DNA from: Iocasia fonsfrigidae
GTDB lineage: Bacteria > Bacillota > Halanaerobiia > Halanaerobiales > DTU029
Assembly: GCF_017751145.1 (NCBI RefSeq)
Contig: NZ_CP046640.1
Coordinates: 310,001 to 374,000, forward strand
Length of the DNA stretch: 64,000 nt
Direction: 5' to 3'
Shown here one piece after another: positions 8,000-16,988 of this stretch. How positions within the stretch are numbered: position 1 is the stretch's first letter; each line of letters begins with the position of its first letter. Position numbers and translations under genes: made by a program. Below the pieces are notes generated by a model. The model was not told the origin of the DNA and searched no databases. It was given only the letters and a program-made list of their open reading frames with translations.

Positions 8000-10099
8000 A
8001 TGAATATATTATTATTAGCTCCATTTGCCTCTCTGGCAGCTCTTTTATTTGCAGCATATTTATCATACTCTGTTATGAAAGAGAGTGAAGGCTCAGCAGA
8101 AATGGTAAAGATTGCTGAGGCTATCCGGCATGGGGCAAGGGCATATTTGAAAAGACAATATGCCGGAGTGGCAATTTTCTTTGCAGTTATGTTTGTAGTG
8201 TTGTTGGTTTTTGCCTATATTGGTTATCTCAGTTATTTTGTTTCCTTTGCTTTCCTTACTGGTGGTTTCTTTTCTGCTTTATCAGGATATATTGGCATGA
8301 CTATTGCTACTAATGCTAATGCGAGGACAGCTTTTGCTGCTAAAAAAAGCCTTAACCGTAGTTTGAAAATAGCCTTCTCTAGTGGAGCGGTCATGGGTTT
8401 AGCGGTAGTTGGTCTGGGTATGTTTCATCTGAGTTTCTGGTACTATTTCTTAGACTGGTTTTATCGTTTTTTACCTGAGGCTGAGAAGATACAAAAAATC
8501 ACCTCGGCTATGCTTAATTTTGGGATGGGTGCCAGTTCTATGGCCTTATTTGCCCGTGTAGGTGGGGGTATATATACCAAAGCGGCTGATGTTGGCGCTG
8601 ACCTGGTTGGTAAGGTAGAGGTTGGTATTCCAGAAGATGACCCCAGAAATCCGGCTGTTATTGCTGATAATGTTGGTGATAATGTTGGTGATGTAGCAGG
8701 CATGGGGGCTGATCTATATGAGTCATATATCGGCTCAATTGTCTCAACTACAGCCCTGGCTGTAGCTGCTGGCCTGGGTATAAGGGGTGTAGCTATTCCC
8801 TTTGTTGTAGCTGCTGTTGGTGTTCTGGCTTCAATTATTGGGACTTTTTTCGTTAAATCAGGGGAAGATGCAGATCAGGGTGTCTTATTAAAGGCTCTGC
8901 GCAAAGGGACATATGTAAGTTCTTTACTGGTTGTTGTTGTCTCTTATTTTCTCATTAGGAATATACTTGGTGTTGAATATATTGGTGTCTTTTACGCTAT
9001 GTTAAGTGGTTTGATTGCTGGTTTATTAATAGGCTTTTTCACAGAATATTTTACTTCAGACACATATTCGCCTACTCAGAAACTTTCTGCCACAGCCAAT
9101 ACTGGACCTGCTACGGTGATAATTAGTGGTATTTCACTTGGTATGCTCTCTACTGCTCTGCCGGTTATTATAATTGGTATAGCAGTTCTGGCCAGCTTTT
9201 ATCTGGCAGGTGGAGCAGAGAGTTTTAATATGGGATTATTTGGTGTAGGGATATCGGCAGTTGGTCTTTTAAGTACCCTGGGGATAACCCTGGCAACAGA
9301 TGCCTATGGTCCAGTGGCAGATAATGCTGGGGGGATAGCAGAAATGTCTCACCAGGAATCAGAGGTCAGGGAACGTACAGATGCCCTTGATTCTCTGGGT
9401 AATACTACTGCTGCTACTGGTAAGGGTTTTGCAATTGGTTCTGCTGCCTTGACAGCCCTGGCCTTAATAGTTGCTTATAAGAATGAAGTTGAGCTTATAG
9501 CAGTTTCTGTCAGACCTGATTTTCAGTTTTCCCTTAGTATACTAAACCCTAATGTCTTAATTGGTCTCTTTATTGGTGGTATGCTGGCCTTTATTTTTGC
9601 GGCTTTTACTATGGAGTCTGTTGGTAAGGCAGCTCAGGAGATTGTAACAGAGGTAAGAAGACAGTTTAAGGGAAGTAAGGGGATCCTGGATGGGACTGTA
9701 GAGCCTGATTATGCCCGCTGTGTGGATATCTGCACCAGGGCTGCTCAGCGGGAAATGATTTTGCCTTCTTTGATGGCGATAATTGCCCCTATTCTTGTCG
9801 GAGTATTACTTGGTGTAAATGGGGTAGCAGGAATGCTGGCGGGTTCAACTGTAACAGGTTTTCTGCTAGCAGTAATGATGGCCAATTCAGGAGGGGCCTG
9901 GGATAATGCCAAGAAATATATTGAGGCAGGCAATCACGGAGGAAAGGGCTCTGACAGTCATAAAGCAGCTGTTGTTGGTGATACTGTGGGGGACCCCTTT
10001 AAAGATACTTCTGGGCCTTCAATAAATATCTTGATAAAATTACTCTGTATGGTATCTATTGTTTTTGCTTCCTTTGTTCTACAGAATTCAATTTTTTAA
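8000..10099 (+). CDS. hppA: Membrane-bound ion-translocating pyrophosphatase
   Basis: Hydrolyses pyrophosphate and pumps H+ or Na+ across the cytoplasmic membrane. Its 699 residues form about 16 membrane helices. The pyrophosphate site motifs are intact: DVGADLVGKVE, then DDPRNPAVIADNVGDNVGD, DAYGPVADNAGG, and KAAVVGDTVGDPFKDTSGPS near the C-terminus. The GNTTAATGKG segment has Ala at the position that distinguishes K+-dependent enzymes from K+-independent ones (Lys), so K+ dependence is expected. Many K+-dependent bacterial members pump Na+, but that is not proved here. The ATG follows GGATGGTGGG. A strong terminator follows. Confidence 0.96.
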   Translation: MNILLLAPFASLAALLFAAYLSYSVMKESEGSAEMVKIAEAIRHGARAYLKRQYAGVAIFFAVMFVVLLVFAYIGYLSYFVSFAFLTGGFFSALSGYIGMTIATNANARTAFAAKKSLNRSLKIAFSSGAVMGLAVVGLGMFHLSFWYYFLDWFYRFLPEAEKIQKITSAMLNFGMGASSMALFARVGGGIYTKAADVGADLVGKVEVGIPEDDPRNPAVIADNVGDNVGDVAGMGADLYESYIGSIVSTTALAVAAGLGIRGVAIPFVVAAVGVLASIIGTFFVKSGEDADQGVLLKALRKGTYVSSLLVVVVSYFLIRNILGVEYIGVFYAMLSGLIAGLLIGFFTEYFTSDTYSPTQKLSATANTGPATVIISGISLGMLSTALPVIIIGIAVLASFYLAGGAESFNMGLFGVGISAVGLLSTLGITLATDAYGPVADNAGGIAEMSHQESEVRERTDALDSLGNTTAATGKGFAIGSAALTALALIVAYKNEVELIAVSVRPDFQFSLSILNPNVLIGLFIGGMLAFIFAAFTMESVGKAAQEIVTEVRRQFKGSKGILDGTVEPDYARCVDICTRAAQREMILPSLMAIIAPILVGVLLGVNGVAGMLAGSTVTGFLLAVMMANSGGAWDNAKKYIEAGNHGGKGSDSHKAAVVGDTVGDPFKDTSGPSINILIKLLCMVSIVFASFVLQNSIF

Positions 10100-10115
10100 A
10101 TAAAATACTATGATG

Positions 10116-10140
10116 AAAAGGGCCATCATGGCCCTTTTCT
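10116..10140 (+). terminator. Intrinsic terminator after hppA
   Basis: AAAAGGGCC, loop ATCAT, GGCCCTTTT (10116-10138), followed by CTTGTT. Perfect 9-bp stem. Confidence 0.85.
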
Positions 10141-10177
10141 TGTTAGTTAAGTGTACTATGTGATTAAGAAATTGTGG

Positions 10178-10450
10178 ATAACTTTGAAGACCGACAGATA
10201 TATTTGTTTCCCTTATCGTACGCTTACAGGTACTCCGTATTTAAGCAGAGCGCACAAGAACAGTTTGAGGTTGCGCTGCGGTGTTCTACCTCCGCTTACT
10301 GTCTAGAAATTCTCCTTCGGCGTCGTGCCTACGGATAATTTCTAGAGTCGTACAACAAATATATCTGTCTGGTTAATAATTTATTGATTAACTATGTGTA
10401 ATAAATAGTTTGAGTTAAGAAAGCTGATGTATTTGATTAAGTCTGGGTGG
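10178..10450 (+). repeat. Dispersed foldback element, copy A
   Basis: Longest copy (about 273 bp) of a four-member family. It begins ATAACTTTGAAGACCGAC. The outer arms GACAGATATATTTGT (10193-10207) and ACAAATATATCTGTC (10355-10369) pair perfectly, and inner arms CTAGAAATT/AATTTCTAG pair within. A conserved tail ends GATTAAGTCTGGGTGG. Unlike the other copies it contains, at 10233-10283, a stretch matching the reverse complement of the 52-bp tandem repeat at 34133-34263. It lies about 40 bases past the hppA terminator. No open frame with a ribosome site was found. It is most likely a non-autonomous mobile or REP-like element, or a structured RNA. Confidence 0.8.
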
Positions 10451-10508
10451 CGAAGCCACTTTGCCCAAACTATAGATTTTGTATCTATGTATACAGGAAA
10501 TTGCTTGT

Positions 10509-10538
10509 TTGACATTAAGAAATAAGGCGTGGTATAAT
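10509..10538 (+). promoter_or_regulatory. Sigma-A promoter for the ABC importer
   Basis: TTGACA at 10509-10514 and TATAAT at 10533-10538 with an 18-base spacer, 38 bases before the binding-protein ATG. Confidence 0.85.
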
Positions 10539-10575
10539 TCTTATAAATATTTAAATGGGGAAGGAGCATTTTTTA

Positions 10576-11565
10576 ATGGAGAAGCTGAGTAGTAAGGCAT
10601 TATTTTTGCTTGTGCTGGCCCTGATAGTTATTGCGGCGGTTTTTATATCTTTTCAGGGAAATGAAGAGGAACAACTAACGATTGGGATTATTCAGATTGT
10701 TGAACACCCTGCTTTAGATGCAGCGAGGGACGGCTTTGTTGATTATTTAAATGAGAATGGTTATGTTGTTGATGAAGATGTAGTCTATGATATGCAGAAT
10801 GCCCAGGGGGATATGGCTAATGCAAATACTATTGCCCGTAAATTTAGTAATGATAAACCAGATATGATCCTGGCCATTGCAACACCTACTGCCCAGGCGG
10901 TGGCCAATGTTGTTAAAGATATACCGATTTTGATTACAGCAGTAACAGACCCTGTTGATGCAGGATTGGTTGAATCTGCAGAAAAACCAGGGGGTAATGT
11001 CACCGGGACAAATGATATGAATCCTATTGACCAGCAATTTGATTTAATTGTTGATTTTGTTCCTGAAGTAAAAAGGGTTGGAATTATTTATAATGCAGGT
11101 GAAAGTAATTCACTTGTACAGGTTGAACTGGCTAAAGATGTTGCTAAAGAATTAGGGATTGAACTGGTTGAAGCAACTGCTGATAATAGTGCAGCTGTCT
11201 TACAGGCTGCTCAGTCACTGGCTGACCGGGTAGACGCAATTTATGTACCAACTGATAATACTGTTGTGTCAGCTGTTGAATCTGTGGTTAAGGTAGCAGA
11301 AGATAATGATATACCTCTTATTACTGGTGAAGGCACAACAGTTAAGAGAGGTGCTTTAGCAACAGTAGGTATTGATTATTATGGTTTAGGTGAACAGACC
11401 GGGGCAATGGCCCTTAAAATACTGAAGGGTGAAGCTGAACCGGCTACTATGCCTATTGAGAGTCAGCGGGATGCCAAACTTATTATTAATAAAAAGGCTG
11501 CTGAAGCGATGAGTGTAACTATTCCTGATGAGTTATTGGATAAAGCTAACGAAATAATTGAATAA
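10576..11565 (+). CDS. ABC transporter substrate-binding protein (PF04392 type)
   Basis: Extracytoplasmic binding protein of a three-gene importer. An N-terminal hydrophobic segment (ALFLLVLALIVIAAVFISF) acts as signal or anchor without a lipobox cysteine. The mature part starts TIGIIQIVEHPALDAARDGF and includes IARKFSNDKPDMILAIATPTAQA and NVTGTNDMNPIDQQ, typical of the family sometimes linked to aromatic amino acids or nucleobase-like ligands. The ligand cannot be named. An ATG at 10555 overlaps the ribosome site; the ATG at 10576, 9 bases after AAGGAG, is preferred (329 residues). A hairpin terminator separates it from the permease, probably raising its dose relative to the membrane genes. 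Confidence 0.9.
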   Translation: MEKLSSKALFLLVLALIVIAAVFISFQGNEEEQLTIGIIQIVEHPALDAARDGFVDYLNENGYVVDEDVVYDMQNAQGDMANANTIARKFSNDKPDMILAIATPTAQAVANVVKDIPILITAVTDPVDAGLVESAEKPGGNVTGTNDMNPIDQQFDLIVDFVPEVKRVGIIYNAGESNSLVQVELAKDVAKELGIELVEATADNSAAVLQAAQSLADRVDAIYVPTDNTVVSAVESVVKVAEDNDIPLITGEGTTVKRGALATVGIDYYGLGEQTGAMALKILKGEAEPATMPIESQRDAKLIINKKAAEAMSVTIPDELLDKANEIIE

Positions 11566-11580
11566 TTGGATATGACAAGC

Positions 11581-11610
11581 CCCCATCTTCTAAAAGGGGA
11601 TGGGGTTTTT
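11581..11610 (+). terminator. Terminator/attenuator between binding protein and permease
   Basis: CCCCATC (11581-11587) pairs with GATGGGG (11599-11605), followed by TTTTT. Inside an apparent operon this would reduce read-through into the permease and ATPase genes. Confidence 0.75.
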
Positions 11611-11641
11611 ATTGCCAAGGAACTAGATAGGAGTGGAATTA

Positions 11642-12565
11642 ATGTCGTTTAATTTATTAATGGGAACCCTTGAACAAGGACTGGCTTATGGTCTTCTGGC
11701 TATGGGGGTCTATATTACATTTAGAATACTGGATTTTCCTGATTTAACAGTTGAAGGGAGTTTTCCCTTGGGGGCAGCTGTAGCTGCTGTGTCAATTGTG
11801 TCAGGTGTTAATCCTTTTCTGGCTACTTTTTTTGCTTTTTTAGCTGGTAGTATAGCAGGAGTAATTACTGGTATTATAAATACTAAACTCAATATTGCTG
11901 GACTACTTGCTGGTATACTCACCATGACTTCATTATACTCTATTAATTTAAGGATTATGGGTAAATCAAATATTCCACTTTTAAGGGAACGTACAATTAT
12001 AACTATTCTAAGGGATTTGGGGATACCTGCTGGATATGTAGCACTTATTTCCTTCATAATTATTGTTTTTTTAATAAAAGGTTTAATAGATTATTTTCTT
12101 TATACAGAGATAGGTATGGCTGTCAGAGCAACTGGGGATAATTCTGTTATGATCGAGACACTGGGGGTTAATCCTGATACCATTAAGATTATGGGACTGG
12201 CTCTGGCTAATGGTCTGGTTGCCTTATCTGGTTCACTTGTGGCCCAGTACCAAGGGTTTACAGATATTGGTATGGGCATCGGTATGATTGTAATCGGACT
12301 AGCATCTGTCATTATAGGTGAGGTTGTTATTCGTACTAGTAAGATACCCTTTGCTACTCTGGGCGTTATCTTAGGGTCTATTATATATCGGCTGGCAATT
12401 GCAGTAGCTCTACAACTGGGTTTTGCTCCAACAGATTTAAAGATAGTTACTGCAGTCCTGGTTGTACTGGCACTTGGTGCCCCTTCATTAAGGAAAATAA
12501 TGATTCAAGATGAGTTTGCCGAACACTTACTTGAAGGGGGTAATATTGATGTTAAAACTAAATAA
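11642..12565 (+). CDS. ABC transporter permease
   Basis: Inner-membrane permease of the branched-chain-type (PF02653-like) family, partner of the preceding binding protein. It is 307 residues with about eight to nine hydrophobic helices (for example FLATFFAFLAGSIAGVITGII and IGMIVIGLASVIIGEVVI). The GMAVRATGDNSVMIETLGVNPD loop is the cytoplasmic coupling region contacting the ATPase. A GTG at 11633 lies inside the ribosome site; the ATG at 11642, 8 bases after GGAG, is the better start. Its end overlaps the ATPase start by 17 bases. Confidence 0.9.
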   Translation: MSFNLLMGTLEQGLAYGLLAMGVYITFRILDFPDLTVEGSFPLGAAVAAVSIVSGVNPFLATFFAFLAGSIAGVITGIINTKLNIAGLLAGILTMTSLYSINLRIMGKSNIPLLRERTIITILRDLGIPAGYVALISFIIIVFLIKGLIDYFLYTEIGMAVRATGDNSVMIETLGVNPDTIKIMGLALANGLVALSGSLVAQYQGFTDIGMGIGMIVIGLASVIIGEVVIRTSKIPFATLGVILGSIIYRLAIAVALQLGFAPTDLKIVTAVLVVLALGAPSLRKIMIQDEFAEHLLEGGNIDVKTK

Positions 12566-13346
12566 TCTGCATAAGGTTTTTAATTATGGTAGGGTAAATC
12601 AAAACTATGCCCTTAGGGGGGTAGACATCACAATACCACGTGGGGATTTTCTTACAGTTATCGGTAGTAATGGGGCTGGCAAATCAACCCTTCTTAATCT
12701 GGTAGCTGGAACCTATTTTCCGGAGATAGGCCAGATAGAGATAAATGAACAAACTATAACAGACTGGCCGGTTAGTAAAAGGGCTTTTCTGGTAGGTAGG
12801 GTTTTTCAGGATCCTTTGATGGGGACTGCTGCGGAGATGACTATTGAGGAGAACCTTTCTATGGCTGCTTTAAGGGGAAAACGTAGGGGATTAAGACCTG
12901 GGCTTGATAAAACCCGCCGCCAGGAGTTTCGTGAGTTATTGAGTCTTCTGGGGCTAGGTCTGGAAGAAAGGCTGGAGTATCCTGTAAAACTTCTGTCAGG
13001 TGGTCAGCGGCAGGCCCTTACATTATTAATGGCTACTCTGGGTGACCCGGAGGTTCTTTTATTAGATGAACATACAGCAGCCCTTGACCCCAGTACTGCT
13101 ATTCAGATCATGGAAATAACAGAAAAGATTGTTGAAAAGAAAAATCTGACTGTTTTAATGGTAACCCATGACCTTAAACAGGCTCTGGATATGGGTAACA
13201 GAACAATAATGATGGATAAGGGACAGATTATTCTGGATATTAAAGATGAGGAACGGGCAGAGACAACTGTTGCTGGTTTGCTGAAGAAGTTCAGTGAGCT
13301 TAGAGGACATGAATTGACAGATGATAGGGTCTTGTTGAGTGATTAA
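12549..13346 (+). CDS. ABC transporter ATP-binding protein
   Basis: Energises the importer. The Walker A motif GSNGAGKST is at about residues 38-46, the signature LSGGQRQAL is in mid-protein, and Walker B LLLDEHTAALDP is followed by the switch histidine in VTHDL. The 265-residue length is usual. An earlier ATG at 12510 exists in frame, but GAAGGGGG at 12533-12540 places initiation at ATG 12549, giving MLKLNNLHKVF, a normal ATPase start. Coupled to the permease by overlap. Confidence 0.93.
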   Translation: MLKLNNLHKVFNYGRVNQNYALRGVDITIPRGDFLTVIGSNGAGKSTLLNLVAGTYFPEIGQIEINEQTITDWPVSKRAFLVGRVFQDPLMGTAAEMTIEENLSMAALRGKRRGLRPGLDKTRRQEFRELLSLLGLGLEERLEYPVKLLSGGQRQALTLLMATLGDPEVLLLDEHTAALDPSTAIQIMEITEKIVEKKNLTVLMVTHDLKQALDMGNRTIMMDKGQIILDIKDEERAETTVAGLLKKFSELRGHELTDDRVLLSD

Positions 13347-13380
13347 AGGGTAAATTTTTGTAGTTTGCATTGTTGGTGGG

Positions 13381-13488
13381 TAACTTTGAAGACCGACAAA
13401 TATATTTGTCTGATTTATGATAACAAGTTGACTTTGTGTAAGAAATATTCTTAAGTAAGGTTAATAATTAGTAATTAAGTTTGGATGG
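13381..13488 (+). repeat. Dispersed foldback element, copy B (collapsed)
   Basis: Short copy (about 108 bp). It begins TAACTTTGAAGACCGAC, and the two outer arms have merged into one perfect palindrome, GACAAATATATTTGTC (13395-13410). The body then continues as in the other copies (GATTTATGATAACAAG, TTGACTTTGTGTAAG, TTAATAATT, AATTAAGTTTGGATGG). The whole interior between the arms is missing, as expected from a deletion between them. It sits 34 bases after the ABC ATPase stop. Confidence 0.78.
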
Positions 13489-13494
13489 TTTTCT

Positions 13495-13516
13495 AAGGGC
13501 ACTTAGGTGCCCTTTT
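13495..13516 (+). terminator. Intrinsic terminator after the ABC operon
   Basis: AAGGGCAC, loop TTAG, GTGCCCTTTT. Lies just after repeat copy B, so the repeat is probably in the 3' untranslated part of the ABC transcript. Confidence 0.8.
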
Positions 13517-13570
13517 AAATATGCAGTTATTTATATTATCTTAATAATTTAAAATAATAAGGAGTTAGAT

Positions 13571-15607
13571 ATGGATTTAGCTAGATTTTTAAATACGGAA
13601 CAGCAGAAAGCAGTTAGGGCCTTAGAGGGGCCAGTGCTGGTACTGGCCGGGGCCGGGAGTGGTAAAACAAGGGCACTGACATATAGAACGGCCAGATTAA
13701 TTGATAATGGTGTTGATCCTGCGAATATTTTAACCCTTACCTTTACAAATAAGGCAGCAGATGATATGAAAGGAAAAATAGTTAAGCTTCTTGGTAAAGA
13801 AAGGATCAAAGGGATGTGGTTGGGAACCTTTCACAGTATCTGTCTCAGGATTTTGAGGGATAATTTAGCCAGGGTAAACAGGAGTGAAGGGTGCCTTATT
13901 TACGATACGACTGATTCAGTCGATATTATTGAAGATATAATACTGGAGTTTGGTCTGGATGATCTGGAGTATGAAGCTAAAATAGCCTATAATATAATTC
14001 AGAAGGCCAAAATGGAATTAATAGCCCCTGAGTTTCTGATCAAGGAGTATGCCAGGGAAAATAAAGGCTCCCAGCATTATTATCAAGTACTTAGCAGGAT
14101 ATATCAGGAGTATGAAAGGGTATTGCTCAATAATAATTCCTTTGACTTCAATGATCTGATTAAAAAGACAATAGAATTGTTCAGTAAATACCCTGAGATA
14201 TTAAGGGAATATCAAAACAGGTTTAAATATGTCCAGGTAGATGAATATCAGGATGTAAACCATGCACAGTATCAGATTACCAGTCTGCTGTCAGAGCCGG
14301 AGGGAAACATATTTGTGGTTGGTGATGACTGGCAGGGGATATATGGTTTTCGGGGGGCTGATATAAAAAACATACTGGAATTTGAAAAAGATTATCCCCG
14401 GGCTGAGATTATTAAATTGGAGCAGAATTATCGAAGTACAAATAATATTATAAGTGTTTCTAACCAATTGATAAGTAATAATAAACAAAATAAAGAGAAA
14501 ACCGCCTGGACAAAAGAAGGGGATGGTGCCCCTATATTTTTAACCAGAGCCAAAAATCCACAGGTAGAGGCTGCTTATGTGGCTAGAAGAATTAATGATC
14601 TGGTAAATCACTATAATTATAGTTACAAGGACATTGCTGTTCTCTGTAGAACCAATTTTCAGTCTCATTATATTCAGCAGGTCTTTCCACGTTCACATAT
14701 ACCTTATCAGCTGATTGGTGGTGTTAGCTTTTTTGATCGGCAGGAAATAAGATATTTTATTAACTATCTTAGGCTCCTGGTTAACCCTGAGGACGGTCTT
14801 GCCCTGAAACGCTTATTCAGAATTGAAGCAGATGGGGTAGGTGATGTCCTTTTAAGTGAGATTAATAGATATGCCCGTGAACACAAGATACAGGTTGCTG
14901 ATGTCCTGGCTGACCCAACAAGGGTGAAAGGTATTGGAGAGAAAAAAGCTGCTAATCTAATCGAGTTTAAATTAAGGGTTCTTGATGGAATTAGGGGGCT
15001 TCGTAAGATGAAAATGCCTTTCCCCCGTAAAGCACTTCAATTATATGAACTGATTGATTTTGAGAATAATGTTATTAATGAGCTGGGGAATACAGCAGAG
15101 CGCTTAAAATATATTAATTTTTTTATGGAAGACATTCACAATTACCATAAATATAATCCAGGTAGTACCTTGTATGACTATCTATTGATAAATGAACTCC
15201 TGGGCGGGCAGGATGAACTGGAAGAGGATAATACTGATAGTGTTAAGGTGATGACTGCTCATTCGGCCAAGGGTTTAGAGTTTCCGGTAGTGTTTATTAT
15301 AGCAGTTGAAGAGGATGTTTTTCCACATCAGAAGAGCCTGGAAGAGGCTGCTGCGGGTAGCAACCCTTATGCTGTGGAAGAAGAAAGGCGGCTTTTGTAT
15401 GTGGCTATGACCAGGGCAGAAAAGATATTATTTATGAGTTTTTCACAGCGCAAGAGTGGTAATAATGGGGAGGAAAAGGAAGTAAAACCCTCCAGATTTC
15501 TTTATGAACTACCAGTGGAAAGGATGGATCTTAGTAGTGTAGATATACTTAGAAAGAGTAGAAGACTACAATTTAAAAAAGATCCTACTATTCTGAAAAA
15601 AAACTAA
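13571..15607 (+). CDS. UvrD/PcrA-like superfamily 1 DNA helicase
   Basis: 3'-5' DNA helicase of the UvrD/Rep/PcrA family acting in repair and replication restart. Motif I is GAGSGKTRAL near residue 30, Ia is LTLTFTNKAADDM, II is VDEYQDVN, III is GDDWQGIYGFRGAD, IV is EQNYRS, V is MTAHSAKGLEF, and VI is EERRLLYVAMTRAE. At 678 residues it is somewhat shorter than typical PcrA (about 720-750), mainly at the C-terminus, where the RNA-polymerase-binding tail of PcrA is not evident. The start follows AAGGAG. It stands alone between two unrelated operons. It could be a paralogue rather than the housekeeping pcrA. Confidence 0.93.
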   Translation: MDLARFLNTEQQKAVRALEGPVLVLAGAGSGKTRALTYRTARLIDNGVDPANILTLTFTNKAADDMKGKIVKLLGKERIKGMWLGTFHSICLRILRDNLARVNRSEGCLIYDTTDSVDIIEDIILEFGLDDLEYEAKIAYNIIQKAKMELIAPEFLIKEYARENKGSQHYYQVLSRIYQEYERVLLNNNSFDFNDLIKKTIELFSKYPEILREYQNRFKYVQVDEYQDVNHAQYQITSLLSEPEGNIFVVGDDWQGIYGFRGADIKNILEFEKDYPRAEIIKLEQNYRSTNNIISVSNQLISNNKQNKEKTAWTKEGDGAPIFLTRAKNPQVEAAYVARRINDLVNHYNYSYKDIAVLCRTNFQSHYIQQVFPRSHIPYQLIGGVSFFDRQEIRYFINYLRLLVNPEDGLALKRLFRIEADGVGDVLLSEINRYAREHKIQVADVLADPTRVKGIGEKKAANLIEFKLRVLDGIRGLRKMKMPFPRKALQLYELIDFENNVINELGNTAERLKYINFFMEDIHNYHKYNPGSTLYDYLLINELLGGQDELEEDNTDSVKVMTAHSAKGLEFPVVFIIAVEEDVFPHQKSLEEAAAGSNPYAVEEERRLLYVAMTRAEKILFMSFSQRKSGNNGEEKEVKPSRFLYELPVERMDLSSVDILRKSRRLQFKKDPTILKKN

Positions 15608-15762
15608 AAACTTGATGAATCAGGTATCAAAAGATAGTTATCAAAAAAGTAAAAAAATTATCTTAAAAAAGAAGGATTTTTTGTATTGAAGGAGAATAAA
15701 ATAATACAAGAGTAAATTTAACCCTTAAAAAAACAAATAAAATAATAAGGAATGTATAAGAG

Positions 15763-16923
15763 ATGGAGATTAAAGTAGGCAATTCGCTATTTATTAGGGA
15801 TCTAAATCAACTAGGTATCTTTAAATCAATTCATAAATACGGACCTATTTCCCGTAAAGAATTAGCAGATAATACAGGTTATAGTGCTGCAACAGTAACA
15901 AATCATGTTAAGACTTTATTAAAAAATGGATATGTTATTGAGACAGAAAAGGGCGATTCAACAGGGGGGCGCAAACCAGTATATTTGACAGTTAATCCAC
16001 ATAAGGCTTATATATTTGCTGTCTCTATAGAGGTTAAAGAAGTAAAGCTTATTATGTTTAATTTAAAGTTTTCTATAGAAACAAAGCTGACCTTCCCCAT
16101 AGTTGATAAGAACCCGACAGGTGTTGTGCAGAGACTGCTCCAGGAGATAGATATGATGCTTATGGATAAAGGCATATCTCTAGAGAATGTTATGGGTATT
16201 GGGATTTCAGTACCTGGTTTAATAGACCGGGGGAAACAGGCCCTGGACTTTGCCCCTAATCTGGGTTGGCGAAAAATTGCAATAGCTGAAATGCTCAGAG
16301 AAAAATATGACCTGCCTATTGTGATAGAAAATGAAGCCAATGCTGCTGTGATCGGTGAAAGAGAGTTTGTTTACCCTGATATAAATAATATTGTGTATGT
16401 TTCAATTAATGAAGGGATTGGTTGTGGAATTATTTTTGACGGTAAACTGTATAGAGGAGCAAGTGGAAATGCCGGTGAGTTTGGGCATATTATTATTAAT
16501 AGTTCTGGTCCCTATTGCCATTGTGGCAATAAAGGGTGTTGGGAGACACTGGCCTCTGAAAATTATATAGTCAAAACTGTTAATAAAAAACTGGATACCA
16601 AGATGACAAAGGAGGAGATTTATCAGCAGGGGAAAAAGGGTAATAAACAGATAATTGATATACTACATGAAACAGGAGAAAATATCGGTATAGGCTTAGT
16701 AAATATTATAAATAGTCTAAGTCCTGCCTATTTAATATTGGGAGGGCATATCTCTTCAGTCAAGGATATTATTTATGATCAGATGATTAATGTTTTAAAA
16801 GATGAAACCCTAGCGATTTCTTTCGAGAAAACAACTATTAAGTTTACTAAGCTAAAGGACCTGGCCGTTGTATATGGTATGGCTCAACTGGTTTATAATA
16901 AGAGCTTGAATTTGCAGGAGTAG
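15763..16923 (+). CDS. xylR: ROK-family transcriptional regulator (XylR type)
   Basis: Sugar-responsive repressor of 386 residues placed directly before xylB and xylA. A winged helix-turn-helix is at about 15-60 (PISRKELADNTGYSAATVTNHVK). The ROK sugar-binding/kinase-like domain includes GIGISVPG, ENEANAAVIGE, GEFGHIII and the zinc motif CHCGNKGCWE. Location and family argue for control of xylose genes, with xylose the likely inducer. A palindromic operator was not clearly found; TTTAAG-T-CTTAAA at 16943-16955 before xylB is a weak candidate. The upstream 155 bases hold only A/T-rich DNA with a TTGTATT/AATACAA inverted pair at 15681-15709. Confidence 0.85.
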   Translation: MEIKVGNSLFIRDLNQLGIFKSIHKYGPISRKELADNTGYSAATVTNHVKTLLKNGYVIETEKGDSTGGRKPVYLTVNPHKAYIFAVSIEVKEVKLIMFNLKFSIETKLTFPIVDKNPTGVVQRLLQEIDMMLMDKGISLENVMGIGISVPGLIDRGKQALDFAPNLGWRKIAIAEMLREKYDLPIVIENEANAAVIGEREFVYPDINNIVYVSINEGIGCGIIFDGKLYRGASGNAGEFGHIIINSSGPYCHCGNKGCWETLASENYIVKTVNKKLDTKMTKEEIYQQGKKGNKQIIDILHETGENIGIGLVNIINSLSPAYLILGGHISSVKDIIYDQMINVLKDETLAISFEKTTIKFTKLKDLAVVYGMAQLVYNKSLNLQE

Positions 16924-16988
16924 TTTTAGCATTGGCAAAAAATTTAAGTCTTAAATTAAGTTAAGTAAAAAGCAGGAGGTTATTTTAT

